Assembly (NCBI GenBank): GCA_024233115.1
Contig: JACKQB010000002.1
Span: 558,001 to 622,000 of the forward strand
Reading direction: 5' to 3'
DNA from: Akkermansiaceae bacterium
GTDB lineage: Bacteria; Verrucomicrobiota; Verrucomicrobiia; Verrucomicrobiales; Akkermansiaceae
DNA: 64,000 nt
Part shown: piece after piece, positions 34,841 through 43,595 of the stretch
How positions within the stretch are numbered: the stretch's first letter is position 1
How the letters are laid out: each line of letters begins with the position of its first letter
Made by a program: the position numbers and the translations under genes
Notes under the pieces: generated by a model
The model's input: only the letters and a program-made list of their open reading frames with translations
Told to the model about the DNA's origin: nothing
Database searches by the model: none

Positions 34841-36271
34841 ATGGAAAAATCTGATTTCGGCCTGATCGGCCTTGCTGTCATGGGGCAGAACCTTGTTCTC
34901 AACGTGGAAAGCCGCGGTTTTCAAGTCTCTGTATACAATCGCACCACTTCCACCATGGAGGAATTCATCGCGGCAAACCCCGGCAAAAAACTCATTGGCT
35001 GCGAGACCCTGGAAGAATTCGTCGATAGCCTGGCAAGCCCCCGCAAGATCCAGATCATGGTCAAGGCCGGTGCTCCGGTCGATGCCGTGATTGAATCCCT
35101 GATTCCGCTGCTCGATCAAGACGACATCATCATCGACGGCGGCAACTCACTCTACACCGATACCGAGCGTCGCGATAAATACTGCGCAGAGGCAGGCCTG
35201 CGTTTCATTGGCGCCGGTGTTTCGGGCGGCGAAGAAGGAGCGCTCAAAGGTCCTGCCATCATGCCCGGGGGTCCGGCTAGCACCTGGGAGATCATGAAAC
35301 CCATATTCGAAAGCATCTCAGCCAAGGTTGACGGCGTGCCCTGCGTAGTCCACATCGGTGAAGGCGGCGCAGGCCACTTCGTCAAGATGGTGCACAACGG
35401 TATCGAATACGGCGACATGCAACTAATCTGCGAGGCGTATAATATCTTTAAAGCCGCAGGCTTCTCTAACGGGGAACTCGCCGACATCTTTGCCGATTGG
35501 AATGCCGGCGACCTGGAAAGTTTCCTGATCGAAATCACCGCCAATATTTTCAAACAAAAAGATCCCGAGACAGGCAAGGACATCGTTGACCTCATTGTCG
35601 ACAAAGCTGGCCAGAAAGGAACAGGTCGCTGGACGGTGATGGGCTCGGTCGAACAAGCCATCCCCTTCTCCACCATCGCCGGCTCCGTGGAAGCCCGTAT
35701 CCTTTCCTCCATGCGCGACGAGCGCAAGGTCGCCTCAGGCATCCTGCAAGGCCCCAGCAACTGGGACTTTGAGCTCACCATGAGCAAAGAAGAGCTTGTG
35801 GCGAAGGTGCGTAATGCGCTCTACGCCTCCAAGATTGTTTCCTACGCCCAAGGGCTCGACCTCATCGCCAAGGTCGGCGAAGACAAAGGCTGGAACCTCA
35901 AGCTCGGTGAGATTGCCAAGATCTGGCGCGGCGGCTGTATCATCCGCGCCCGCTTCCTCAATCGCATCACCGAGGCGTATCAGAGCGATACACCTCCGTC
36001 GAACCTCATGCTCGCTCCGTTCTTCACGGAAATCCTTAACGCTGGCCAGCAGGACTGGCGTGAGGTGGTGGCCCTCGCAGCAACCAACGGCATTCCGGTG
36101 CCATCCTTCGGTGGCTCACTGAGCTACTACGACGCCTACCGCGCCGAGCGACTTCCAGCCAACCTGCTCCAAGCACAACGCGACTTCTTCGGCGCCCATA
36201 CCTACGAGCGCACAGACAAGCCCGAAGGTGAGTGGTTCCACACCGAGGACTGGCCCGATTTGATCAGCTAG
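34841..36271 (+). CDS. gnd: 6-phosphogluconate dehydrogenase, decarboxylating
   Basis: 476 residues from ATG 34841 (MEKSDFGLIGLAVMGQNL); a GTG 36 bases upstream is unlikely. Oxidative pentose-phosphate pathway: 6-phosphogluconate plus NADP to ribulose-5-phosphate, CO2 and NADPH. Rossmann motif GLAVMG, substrate-site segments GAGVSGGEEGA and HFVKMVHNGIEY, and the C-terminal YYDAYR with the FFGAHTYER tail. A strong terminator follows. Confidence 0.97.
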   Translation: MEKSDFGLIGLAVMGQNLVLNVESRGFQVSVYNRTTSTMEEFIAANPGKKLIGCETLEEFVDSLASPRKIQIMVKAGAPVDAVIESLIPLLDQDDIIIDGGNSLYTDTERRDKYCAEAGLRFIGAGVSGGEEGALKGPAIMPGGPASTWEIMKPIFESISAKVDGVPCVVHIGEGGAGHFVKMVHNGIEYGDMQLICEAYNIFKAAGFSNGELADIFADWNAGDLESFLIEITANIFKQKDPETGKDIVDLIVDKAGQKGTGRWTVMGSVEQAIPFSTIAGSVEARILSSMRDERKVASGILQGPSNWDFELTMSKEELVAKVRNALYASKIVSYAQGLDLIAKVGEDKGWNLKLGEIAKIWRGGCIIRARFLNRITEAYQSDTPPSNLMLAPFFTEILNAGQQDWREVVALAATNGIPVPSFGGSLSYYDAYRAERLPANLLQAQRDFFGAHTYERTDKPEGEWFHTEDWPDLIS

Positions 36272-36295
36272 CCAGCTAACAGAAGCATATTCTCC

Positions 36296-36328
36296 ATGGC
36301 GAAACGGACGCTCCGTTTCGCCATTTTT
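36296..36328 (+). terminator. Rho-independent terminator of gnd
   Basis: ATGGCGAAACGGA and TCCGTTTCGCCAT form a perfect 13-bp stem with a 3-base loop, followed by TTTT. Confidence 0.92.
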
Positions 36329-36420
36329 ACGTCCACATTTCCATCAAAGAACTGCAACGGGCTTGCTAGAAATATCTAACATTCCATACATCCACCAACA
36401 TTTTCCTACTGGGGTCAAAG

Positions 36421-37770
36421 TCAGACTACCCCCTGATCGATCATGGCATTGACGACCTTGAGGAAGCCGGCGATGTTGGCACCCACTTCGTAATTGCCAG
36501 GCATGCCGTAGCGTTCGGCTGTCTCGTAGCAATTCGAGTGAATGTTTTTCATAATCTGCTGCAGGCGGGTATCAACTTCTTCGCGTGGCCAGCTCAGACG
36601 CATGCTGTTCTGGGCCATCTCAAGCCCAGAGACAGCAACGCCTCCGGCATTCGCCGCCTTGCCGGGAGCGTAGAGGATCTTGTGCTCGCGGAAAATTTTT
36701 ATACCCTCTGGTTCGGTCGGCATGTTGGCACCTTCGCTGACGAGACAAACGCCATTGCCCACCATCTTTTGAGCATCTACCGCATTAAGTTCGTTCTGGG
36801 TGGCACAAGGGAATGCGCAATCAGCAGGGAACGACCAGAGCGGATTGTGATCCAACCCTGGATCGGCAGGTGTGTAGATTGCCTGGGGATATTCTTCGGT
36901 AAATTCTGAAATCCGGCCGCGCCGAATATTCTTGAGTTCCATGATGTAGGTGAGTTTTTCACGTGTAATCCCCTCTTCATCGTAAATACAACCGCCGGAA
37001 TCCGAGCAGGTCACCGGTATGGCGCCAAGATCAAGAAGTTTCTCCATAGCATACTGAGCAACATTGCCGGACCCGGATACGAGGCAACGTTTGCCCTCAA
37101 GGGTCTCATCGCGAACCGCTAGCATTTCGGCGGCAAAATATACTGCCCCATAACCGGTCGCCTCGGGGCGGATCAGTGACCCCCCCCAGTTCAGGCTCTT
37201 GCCGGTGAGTACGCCAGTGAACTCGTTACGTATCCGCTTGTATGTGCCGAACATGTAGCCGATCTCACGTGCTCCGACACCGATGTCCCCAGCTGGCACG
37301 TCTGTGTTAGGTCCTATATGCCGTTGCAGCTCGGTCATAAAACTTTGGCAGAACCGCATGACCTCCTGATCACTCTTGCCCTTGGGGTCGAAGTCCGAAC
37401 CACCCTTACCACCACCCATGGCAAGCGTTGTTAGAGCATTCTTAAAAACTTGCTCGAACGCCAGGAACTTGAGGATGCCTAGGTTCACCGAAGGGTGGAA
37501 CCGCAAGCCTCCTTTATAGGGACCCAGGGCACTATTCATCTCGATACGGAAACCGCGGTTGACCCGCACCTGACCGGTGTCGTCAGCCCACGGCACACGG
37601 AACTGGATCACTCGCTCAGGCTCCACAATACGCTCTAAAATTGCTTCCCTCCCAAAGGACGGATTGCGGTCGAGAACCGGTTGAATCGAGTTCACAACCT
37701 CGGCGACGGCTTGATGAAATTCCGGTTGAGCAGGATCCTTATCTTGGACTAATTGAAGTATATTGTTCAT
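36421..37770 (-). CDS. gdhA: NADP-specific glutamate dehydrogenase
   Basis: 449 residues, the length of the hexameric NADP type. Assimilates ammonia by reductive amination of 2-oxoglutarate. Conserved PYKGGLRFHPSVN, active-site GGGKGGSDFDPKGKS and DVPAGDIGVGAREIGYM. The nucleotide-binding VSGSGNVAQYA and the VSEGANMPTEPE segment follow. Stand-alone gene, convergent with gnd. Confidence 0.97.
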   Translation of the reverse strand: MNNILQLVQDKDPAQPEFHQAVAEVVNSIQPVLDRNPSFGREAILERIVEPERVIQFRVPWADDTGQVRVNRGFRIEMNSALGPYKGGLRFHPSVNLGILKFLAFEQVFKNALTTLAMGGGKGGSDFDPKGKSDQEVMRFCQSFMTELQRHIGPNTDVPAGDIGVGAREIGYMFGTYKRIRNEFTGVLTGKSLNWGGSLIRPEATGYGAVYFAAEMLAVRDETLEGKRCLVSGSGNVAQYAMEKLLDLGAIPVTCSDSGGCIYDEEGITREKLTYIMELKNIRRGRISEFTEEYPQAIYTPADPGLDHNPLWSFPADCAFPCATQNELNAVDAQKMVGNGVCLVSEGANMPTEPEGIKIFREHKILYAPGKAANAGGVAVSGLEMAQNSMRLSWPREEVDTRLQQIMKNIHSNCYETAERYGMPGNYEVGANIAGFLKVVNAMIDQGVV

Positions 37771-37866
37771 AGTGTTTTAGCTTACTGTCCGATTACCACA
37801 CGTAAACCCCACGTCAATCAATTTAGAAGCAATCGGAAGGATCCGTTATCCCTCATCTGTGAGTCT

Positions 37867-40857
37867 TCATCCGCCCTCTGCTTCCGGAGACTGGATTGAC
37901 ATCACTCGCAGCACACCCCGACCACCTCGACCGTCCACCTTGAGCTGGATTTGACATTCTGGAGAAACCCTAACAACCCCACCTGATTCGGCAACCCTGG
38001 GTTGAGATCTAAACCAATCCCAGTCGATATGATCATCCGCCGCCTGTGAAAGATGGGGTATTCCGAGAGTAGTTAGATTATGAAAAAAATGCGAACCCTG
38101 CGATGGCTCCGCAGTTAGTTTCTCGTGTCGTGTTTCGATGATCGCTGCAACCGCGCTGATCTGCTGCCAATCCACGGGAATTCCCAGCCAGGGATCGGAC
38201 GACCCCCAGCGCCCCGGACCGATCAGCAAGTAGCGCCGCCCTTCCTCGGTCAGGCGGGCGTTAAATTCACCTAGAATGCCGGCGATTTCCCGCGTATTAG
38301 CCGGATCGAATCCCTCTGGGTCGATAAACACCACGTCCCCAATACCATCCAGGATTCCATTGCCCTGGGCATACGACGCCGTGCATATCGCATTGGCGAG
38401 ATCCGTTTTGCTAATCGTTACTCGCTGGTGCTCCTGTCGCGCACTCATGGGTCGGAGTTGTAGGATGTGGAACTTGGCTCGTTCTCCGGGCTTCGTCGGC
38501 AGGTCCAGTGCGAATTCCAGTTCCACTGGGCACCCCATCCCTTTCCTGCAACGCTTGAGAATCTCATGCAGAATGCCTGGCAGGTCTACCACACCATACT
38601 TGAGCAGAGGCGTGAAGTTCATCACCCTCACACCCGGCACATCCGTCGTATCCCGGATTCGGCCTTCCCCCGGAACATACGTGCTGACGAGTCTCCGGAA
38701 GGGCTCGGCCTCGATCACCTCGTTCAAATTCCTCAGCACGAGCGTGTCGGATGGGTCTCCTTGACGGGATGGGTCCGCGTCATTTAACCTCAGACTATAA
38801 AATTGTTGTTGGGCGCTATTGAGCACATCCTGCACTGAGGCATGCTCGGGTTGCAGCTCGGGGGCGCGGGGAGAGAAGCGCCAGGACTTCCCCCCCTGAA
38901 CGACCATCGTGCCCAGCCCCGCAGCGATCGTGGCCACACCATCCTCTGCTTTCATACGACCAAACGGGTAGTAATTTACTGATTGGGCTACTCCCGAAAC
39001 CGCTGGATGGAACCACTCACCGTGGTCTTGGCCCGCAAGTTTTTGGATAATGACCGCCATGCCTTCCTCTGCCACGCGGTGCCCGACCCGTTGGGCGAAT
39101 GCACGCGCGTCTTTTCTATAGGTCGATGCATAAACCAGCCGGACCGCATCGAGCAGACGATTAAGCCGGACGTTGGGATCTGCCTCGTCGTTACTCAGCA
39201 TCACCGTCCGGTAGAGTCCCGCGTAGGCAGCGAAATACCCGTCCTCTAGAAGCCCCGACGACCTTATAGCAAGGGGGTAGCTTACCTTATCGAGAAAAGT
39301 GCGAAGTTGCTTCTTGAGGGTTTTCGAGATATGGCCTTTCAGAAACCGGCGGTCAATCTCCGCATCCTCGTATTTGCCGCTCGCCAGATGGCTCAGGCGG
39401 TTGCGTTGGATGAATTCCTCAAACAACTCGGTATCGAGAATCAACGCGGGTGGTATCAGAATTTCAAGGTCGGGAAAATCGCGGTGTAATTGTGGATCGG
39501 CAAGGATTGTGGCAGCAACAAAGGCAAGACCTCGACCCTTACCCCCCATGGAGCCCCCCCCGATCTTGAGAAGCTCGAAATCGTCATCGAAGCTCCGAGC
39601 CTCGAATTCGATCACCAACCCTCGCTGCCGCTGCCTTAGGCGTTCCAGGATGAGATCAGCCAGTGCCTCACGATGGTTCGCAGTAGAGACGAAATCCTCG
39701 TAACGCAGAGGGCGAAGTTTATCGGCTAGTTCAATCTCGGCCCGGGCATAAAGCCAACGTGAAAAGTCGTTATGGCGACAATGCTCAAGGAATGAGTCCT
39801 CGGGGATCCGCTCGAGGCACCGGCCAAGTTCACGCAGTGTGCCCGCCCGTTCGATAATCTTGCCCGACGACGAGTCCCTGAAATCGAAGTGCCCAAACCC
39901 CAGGTGACGAAGCATAAATTTGCGCACTTGAATGATCAAGTCGGGCGAATTTTTGTCGACGAAGGTTGCTGGTATCTTATCCGCACGGGCGGCATTACGA
40001 GGCTCGGAGCTCATTAAGAGTAGCGGGATATCGAAGCGGTCGGCGTGGACGTGGCACAGAAGATCGATTCCAGCGTCCAAATCCGGGACTCCTCCGCGAG
40101 GGAAACGCACGTCCGAGATGATCCCGAGCACGAAGGGTTTGTAGCGCTCGTAAAGAGCCATGGCTTTCTCGAAATCGGATGCGAGCAGGATTTTCGGGCG
40201 CGCCCGCATCGCCAGGAGCCTGTGATTCTCATTGAGCCCCTCATCGATCAAGGCTCGGGTTTGAGCTACGATTTCCTTGTAAAGAATTGGCAGAATCGTT
40301 GAAAGATGTTCGGGCGAATCCTCGACCAGAATGATGACCCTAATCCCAGCCAGCTCGGTATCATGCTGGGCATTCAGCTCGTCCTCGACACTCTTAATCA
40401 GCGCGACGAACAAGTCGCGGTTACCTCGCCAGAGGAAGGTGTGCTCCAATGGTCTTGCTGCTGAGATACCGCTGGCCCCGTTGTTGCGCGGAGGACGTGC
40501 ATGATGCAACAGGTGGATCACTGGCAAATCCGGCTTGATGCGGCGCATTTCGTCCGTGCATTCCTGCTCGTCAAGGCACTCCCCGGTCGACACGAGAATC
40601 GCTAAATCGAACTCGTCATTGACCATTGCAGCCAGTGCCTCCTTCTGCCCTGATGCCCAACGTAAGCGCGGTGGACTGCTGAGGTTCAGCCCCCGGTATT
40701 CGCGCACGAGTTCCTCCGCCAACCGCCCCTCCTCTTCCATGCTCCATGCGTCATAGGGGGTGGAGACGAGCAACACCTCGCGCACCTTACTGCGCATCAA
40801 TTCGTGAAAGACCTTGAAACGCGGGTCGAACTCCTCGGCAAACTGACGATAGGCCAC
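37867..40857 (-). CDS. Receiver-like plus PEP/pyruvate-binding (PPDK N-terminal) domain protein
   Basis: 996 residues. The first ~350 contain response-regulator-like Rossmann segments (RVIILVEDSPEHL about 172-184; GIISDVRFPRGGVPDLDAGID; PLLLMSS). From about 430 comes an ATP-grasp PPDK_N domain: KIGGGSMGGKGRGLAF, AIRSSGLLEDGYFAAYAGLY, QKLAGQ, and an ELEFALDL segment. The phosphohistidine swivel domain and the PEP-synthase TIM barrel of true PPDK or PpsA are not seen, so it probably phosphorylates or senses something else. Similar proteins are annotated only as PEP/pyruvate-binding domain proteins. Role unknown. Confidence 0.8.
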   Translation of the reverse strand: MAYRQFAEEFDPRFKVFHELMRSKVREVLLVSTPYDAWSMEEEGRLAEELVREYRGLNLSSPPRLRWASGQKEALAAMVNDEFDLAILVSTGECLDEQECTDEMRRIKPDLPVIHLLHHARPPRNNGASGISAARPLEHTFLWRGNRDLFVALIKSVEDELNAQHDTELAGIRVIILVEDSPEHLSTILPILYKEIVAQTRALIDEGLNENHRLLAMRARPKILLASDFEKAMALYERYKPFVLGIISDVRFPRGGVPDLDAGIDLLCHVHADRFDIPLLLMSSEPRNAARADKIPATFVDKNSPDLIIQVRKFMLRHLGFGHFDFRDSSSGKIIERAGTLRELGRCLERIPEDSFLEHCRHNDFSRWLYARAEIELADKLRPLRYEDFVSTANHREALADLILERLRQRQRGLVIEFEARSFDDDFELLKIGGGSMGGKGRGLAFVAATILADPQLHRDFPDLEILIPPALILDTELFEEFIQRNRLSHLASGKYEDAEIDRRFLKGHISKTLKKQLRTFLDKVSYPLAIRSSGLLEDGYFAAYAGLYRTVMLSNDEADPNVRLNRLLDAVRLVYASTYRKDARAFAQRVGHRVAEEGMAVIIQKLAGQDHGEWFHPAVSGVAQSVNYYPFGRMKAEDGVATIAAGLGTMVVQGGKSWRFSPRAPELQPEHASVQDVLNSAQQQFYSLRLNDADPSRQGDPSDTLVLRNLNEVIEAEPFRRLVSTYVPGEGRIRDTTDVPGVRVMNFTPLLKYGVVDLPGILHEILKRCRKGMGCPVELEFALDLPTKPGERAKFHILQLRPMSARQEHQRVTISKTDLANAICTASYAQGNGILDGIGDVVFIDPEGFDPANTREIAGILGEFNARLTEEGRRYLLIGPGRWGSSDPWLGIPVDWQQISAVAAIIETRHEKLTAEPSQGSHFFHNLTTLGIPHLSQAADDHIDWDWFRSQPRVAESGGVVRVSPECQIQLKVDGRGGRGVLRVMSIQSPEAEGG

Positions 40858-40939
40858 AGTTCACTCATAAGCCATTCCGCCGACACTACCAAGCGTAATT
40901 TTTCAAATGAATGACGCGTAAACAACGGAAGGAACCCCA

Positions 40940-42040
40940 TCAACTATTGATCGCATCAATCAACTGGCGGAGCCTACCGAAATTCCGGCGACGATGGCGG
41001 AAAATGAGGCGTGGAAGTGCGTCGAGCTGAGGTTCGTCTTCCTCAGCGGGAAGCGGGGCACCTTGTATAAAATCACCACTTTTCAAAATATCGCCAAAAT
41101 CCCTCCTCAGTTTGTTGATATGCCCTTCTTTCAGTTCCTTCTGCATCCGGATGACAAGCCTGTCACCGACGTAGCGGTAGGAATGAAAATTCGAATAAAA
41201 GCGGGTCACCTCTTCTACCGCTTCATCTACATCGTCGGTGACTTTGTAGAGTGCAAAATCACTATCAGAAATCAATCTAAGTCGGCTGAGATGCTCGATC
41301 ACAAATTGCTGCCAGAACTTCCAATAAGTCCCTCCCTTGGCATCCACCAGCACTAACGGATAGATAGCCACCTTCCCTGTTTGTATAAGTGTTAGTGTTT
41401 CGAAAATTTCATCCATCGTACCAAATCCACCAGGGAAAGCGGCCACTGCATCGCCCTCTTTGACAAATGATAGCTTGCGGGTGAAAAAGAAGTTAAAATC
41501 GACCAGTTTCTCGTCACCGGCGATGAACGCATTGGCGGCGGCTTCAAAAGGCAAAGTGATATTCAGCCCGAAGCTGTCCTCTCTTCCAGCGCCTTCGTTA
41601 CCCGCCGCCATGATACCCGGGCCCGCACCCGTGATGGTCATAAACCCGGCATCACGCATTTTGGATGAGAACTCGACCGCCGCTTTATACTCCGGCTCCT
41701 CGGGGTCCGTTCTTGCGGAACCAAAAACCGAGACCTTGCGACAGTTACGATAGGGGTAAAAAACCTCGTTCGCGATCCGCATTTCCTTCAACGCGCGGTT
41801 CATCATCTTGAAATCGCCCTCGGTCACGGCTCCCCGGGAAATCCGAACCGCCGAAATCAGCATTTCAGCCAGGAGGCAGCTCTCCTTGCCCTCCGCTATT
41901 TCATCCGCCAATTCCATGATCCGGTCGTCGAGCACCTTTTCTCCGGTGGAGCCGATAAATGCACACGACTTGGAATGGATCATCCCGCCGGTAAAATCTC
42001 TTTCCTGCGGAATCTTGGTGGGTTTAACGTGCGGGCTCAT
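40940..42040 (-). CDS. LOG-family (TIGR00730-like) nucleotide phosphoribohydrolase-type protein
   Basis: 366 residues, longer than simple LOG proteins (about 190) because of N- and C-terminal extensions of about 95 and 80 residues. The core has VSVFGSAR, TGAGPGIMAAGNEGA and the signature PGGFGTMDEIFE (PGGxGTxxE), which cleaves or binds nucleoside monophosphates in the family. The old 'lysine decarboxylase' label is wrong for such proteins. Substrate not known. Same strand as the PEP-binding protein gene but separated by about 80 bases. Confidence 0.85.
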   Translation of the reverse strand: MSPHVKPTKIPQERDFTGGMIHSKSCAFIGSTGEKVLDDRIMELADEIAEGKESCLLAEMLISAVRISRGAVTEGDFKMMNRALKEMRIANEVFYPYRNCRKVSVFGSARTDPEEPEYKAAVEFSSKMRDAGFMTITGAGPGIMAAGNEGAGREDSFGLNITLPFEAAANAFIAGDEKLVDFNFFFTRKLSFVKEGDAVAAFPGGFGTMDEIFETLTLIQTGKVAIYPLVLVDAKGGTYWKFWQQFVIEHLSRLRLISDSDFALYKVTDDVDEAVEEVTRFYSNFHSYRYVGDRLVIRMQKELKEGHINKLRRDFGDILKSGDFIQGAPLPAEEDEPQLDALPRLIFRHRRRNFGRLRQLIDAINS

Positions 42041-42158
42041 GATGGATTTTTATAAGGGTTTATTTTGATAGCTACCTAGTTGTAGGATGTCACAGAGTCG
42101 TGACAATTACAAAAAACGAAAACAACCGGTCATGGGCTGACTCCGCACGCTTTACCGT

Positions 42159-43214
42159 CTAATCACCCACCGATTTCGAGACTTCCTGGAGACGGTGTAA
42201 TTTTTCCAATGCCTGCCCTGAATCAATTAGTTCCGCGGCAAGTGACACCCCCTGCCCCATCGTATCGGCCAATCCTGCGCAGGCCAGACCAGCACCGGCA
42301 TTGAGCAACACCATCTCGCGTTTCGGGCCCGTCTCTTTTCCACTGAGAATATCGGTGAGGATTTTTGCGTTCACCCCGGCATCACCACCTTCCAAATCGG
42401 CAACGTCGCATACGGACATACCAAAATCCTCGGGAGACACTTCTTCGTCGACCAACTCCTGATAACGTCCCGATTTACAAACCCGGGTTGAGCCTAACAA
42501 ACTCACTTCATCGACAGGTCCCCCGTCAGCCGTCGAGCCATGCACGACCCAGGCGCTGTCGCGGCCAAGACGTTGCAGAATATCAGCGAACACCGAATCC
42601 ATATCCGGATCACAGACACCGACAAGCTGGCATTCAGGCCGCGCGGGGTTCAAGAGAGGCCCGATCAAATTGAAGATCGTCCGCACGCCCTCGGCGGCAA
42701 GCATTTTCCTTACACCCACAACCGACTTGAACGCAGGGTGATAGAGCGGAGCAAAGAGAAAACCAACGCCCGCCACTTCCAAACAACGGCGAAAATCCTT
42801 TGGCTGAAGCTCAAGCTTGACCCCCAGAGCTTCCAACACATCGGCACCACCGCTTTTCGAAGTAATCCCCCGGTTTCCATGTTTCACTACCACTGCTCCT
42901 CCAGCCGCGATGACAAACATACTGGTCGTGGAAACATTAAACAGGTTCAGTTTGTCACCACCCGTGCCACAGACATCAATCGTAGGCCCGTCAAACTCCA
43001 TTTCCGAGACACCCGGATCAACGGCATGTTCCAGGAATGCTTCCACAAACCCGGCCAACTCCGTCGCGGTTTCGCCTTTAACTGTTAGCCCTTTCAGGAA
43101 ACGCGCTTTTTTGGCATCGCTGACACTGTCACTCAGCAGCATCTCCACGGCTACATCTATCTCCCGCGAGCTTAGCTCCCTGCCATCTTCTACATGTTCG
43201 ATCAATGCGTCCAT
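42159..43214 (-). CDS. trpD: Anthranilate phosphoribosyltransferase
   Basis: 351 residues. Second step of tryptophan synthesis, joining anthranilate and PRPP. The PRPP site reads DVCGTGGDKLNLFNVST; KHGNRGITSKSGGADVLEALG and the metal-site region AWVVHGSTADGGPVDEVS are complete. A free-standing copy; no other trp gene is seen in the window. Confidence 0.95.
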   Translation of the reverse strand: MDALIEHVEDGRELSSREIDVAVEMLLSDSVSDAKKARFLKGLTVKGETATELAGFVEAFLEHAVDPGVSEMEFDGPTIDVCGTGGDKLNLFNVSTTSMFVIAAGGAVVVKHGNRGITSKSGGADVLEALGVKLELQPKDFRRCLEVAGVGFLFAPLYHPAFKSVVGVRKMLAAEGVRTIFNLIGPLLNPARPECQLVGVCDPDMDSVFADILQRLGRDSAWVVHGSTADGGPVDEVSLLGSTRVCKSGRYQELVDEEVSPEDFGMSVCDVADLEGGDAGVNAKILTDILSGKETGPKREMVLLNAGAGLACAGLADTMGQGVSLAAELIDSGQALEKLHRLQEVSKSVGD

Positions 43215-43368
43215 ACCTGAGGAAGTCTAAGCTTGGTAGTGACGATTGACCAGTAATTTTCGTCCCCGTATTTTTGATAGCTTCCGAGTAAGGTTCATGA
43301 TAGTGTGTCTGGTTTAGTGATTGTGTATCTTTCAAACTAACAACACGTCACTGGATTCAGAGTTCGGC

Positions 43369-43527
43369 TTATTTTATTGGGATATAGCAACCCGTTGACG
43401 AGGTTTCTATAGCTTCTTTAATCTGATCGAGCAAAGTTTGGGCTTTGACTCTTGTCCCTCGGAAAACAAGCGCCCCTCCGAGAATTCCAGGATCTGAGTG
43501 GACTGGACTGTGATCTAATGTGACCAT
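43369..43527 (-). pseudogene. Short DUF433-type antitoxin remnant
   Basis: A 52-residue reading frame, MVTLDHSPVHSDPGILGG... continuing ALVFRGTRVKAQTLLD. HSDPGILGG and VFRGTRV are the diagnostic DUF433 segments (small antitoxin-like helix-turn-helix proteins). The usual C-terminal half (EAG..DDFLEDFPTV..) is missing: after TLLDQIKEAIE the frame ends in an unrelated tail, so the gene is truncated. No toxin gene is next to it. The rest of 43215-43595 contains nothing I can assign. Confidence 0.6.
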
Positions 43528-43595
43528 GATCGCGCTATACGCTGATCCTGTCTCTATGCAATATCATTTGCTCATTTGCAGAACGCTACTTAGAA

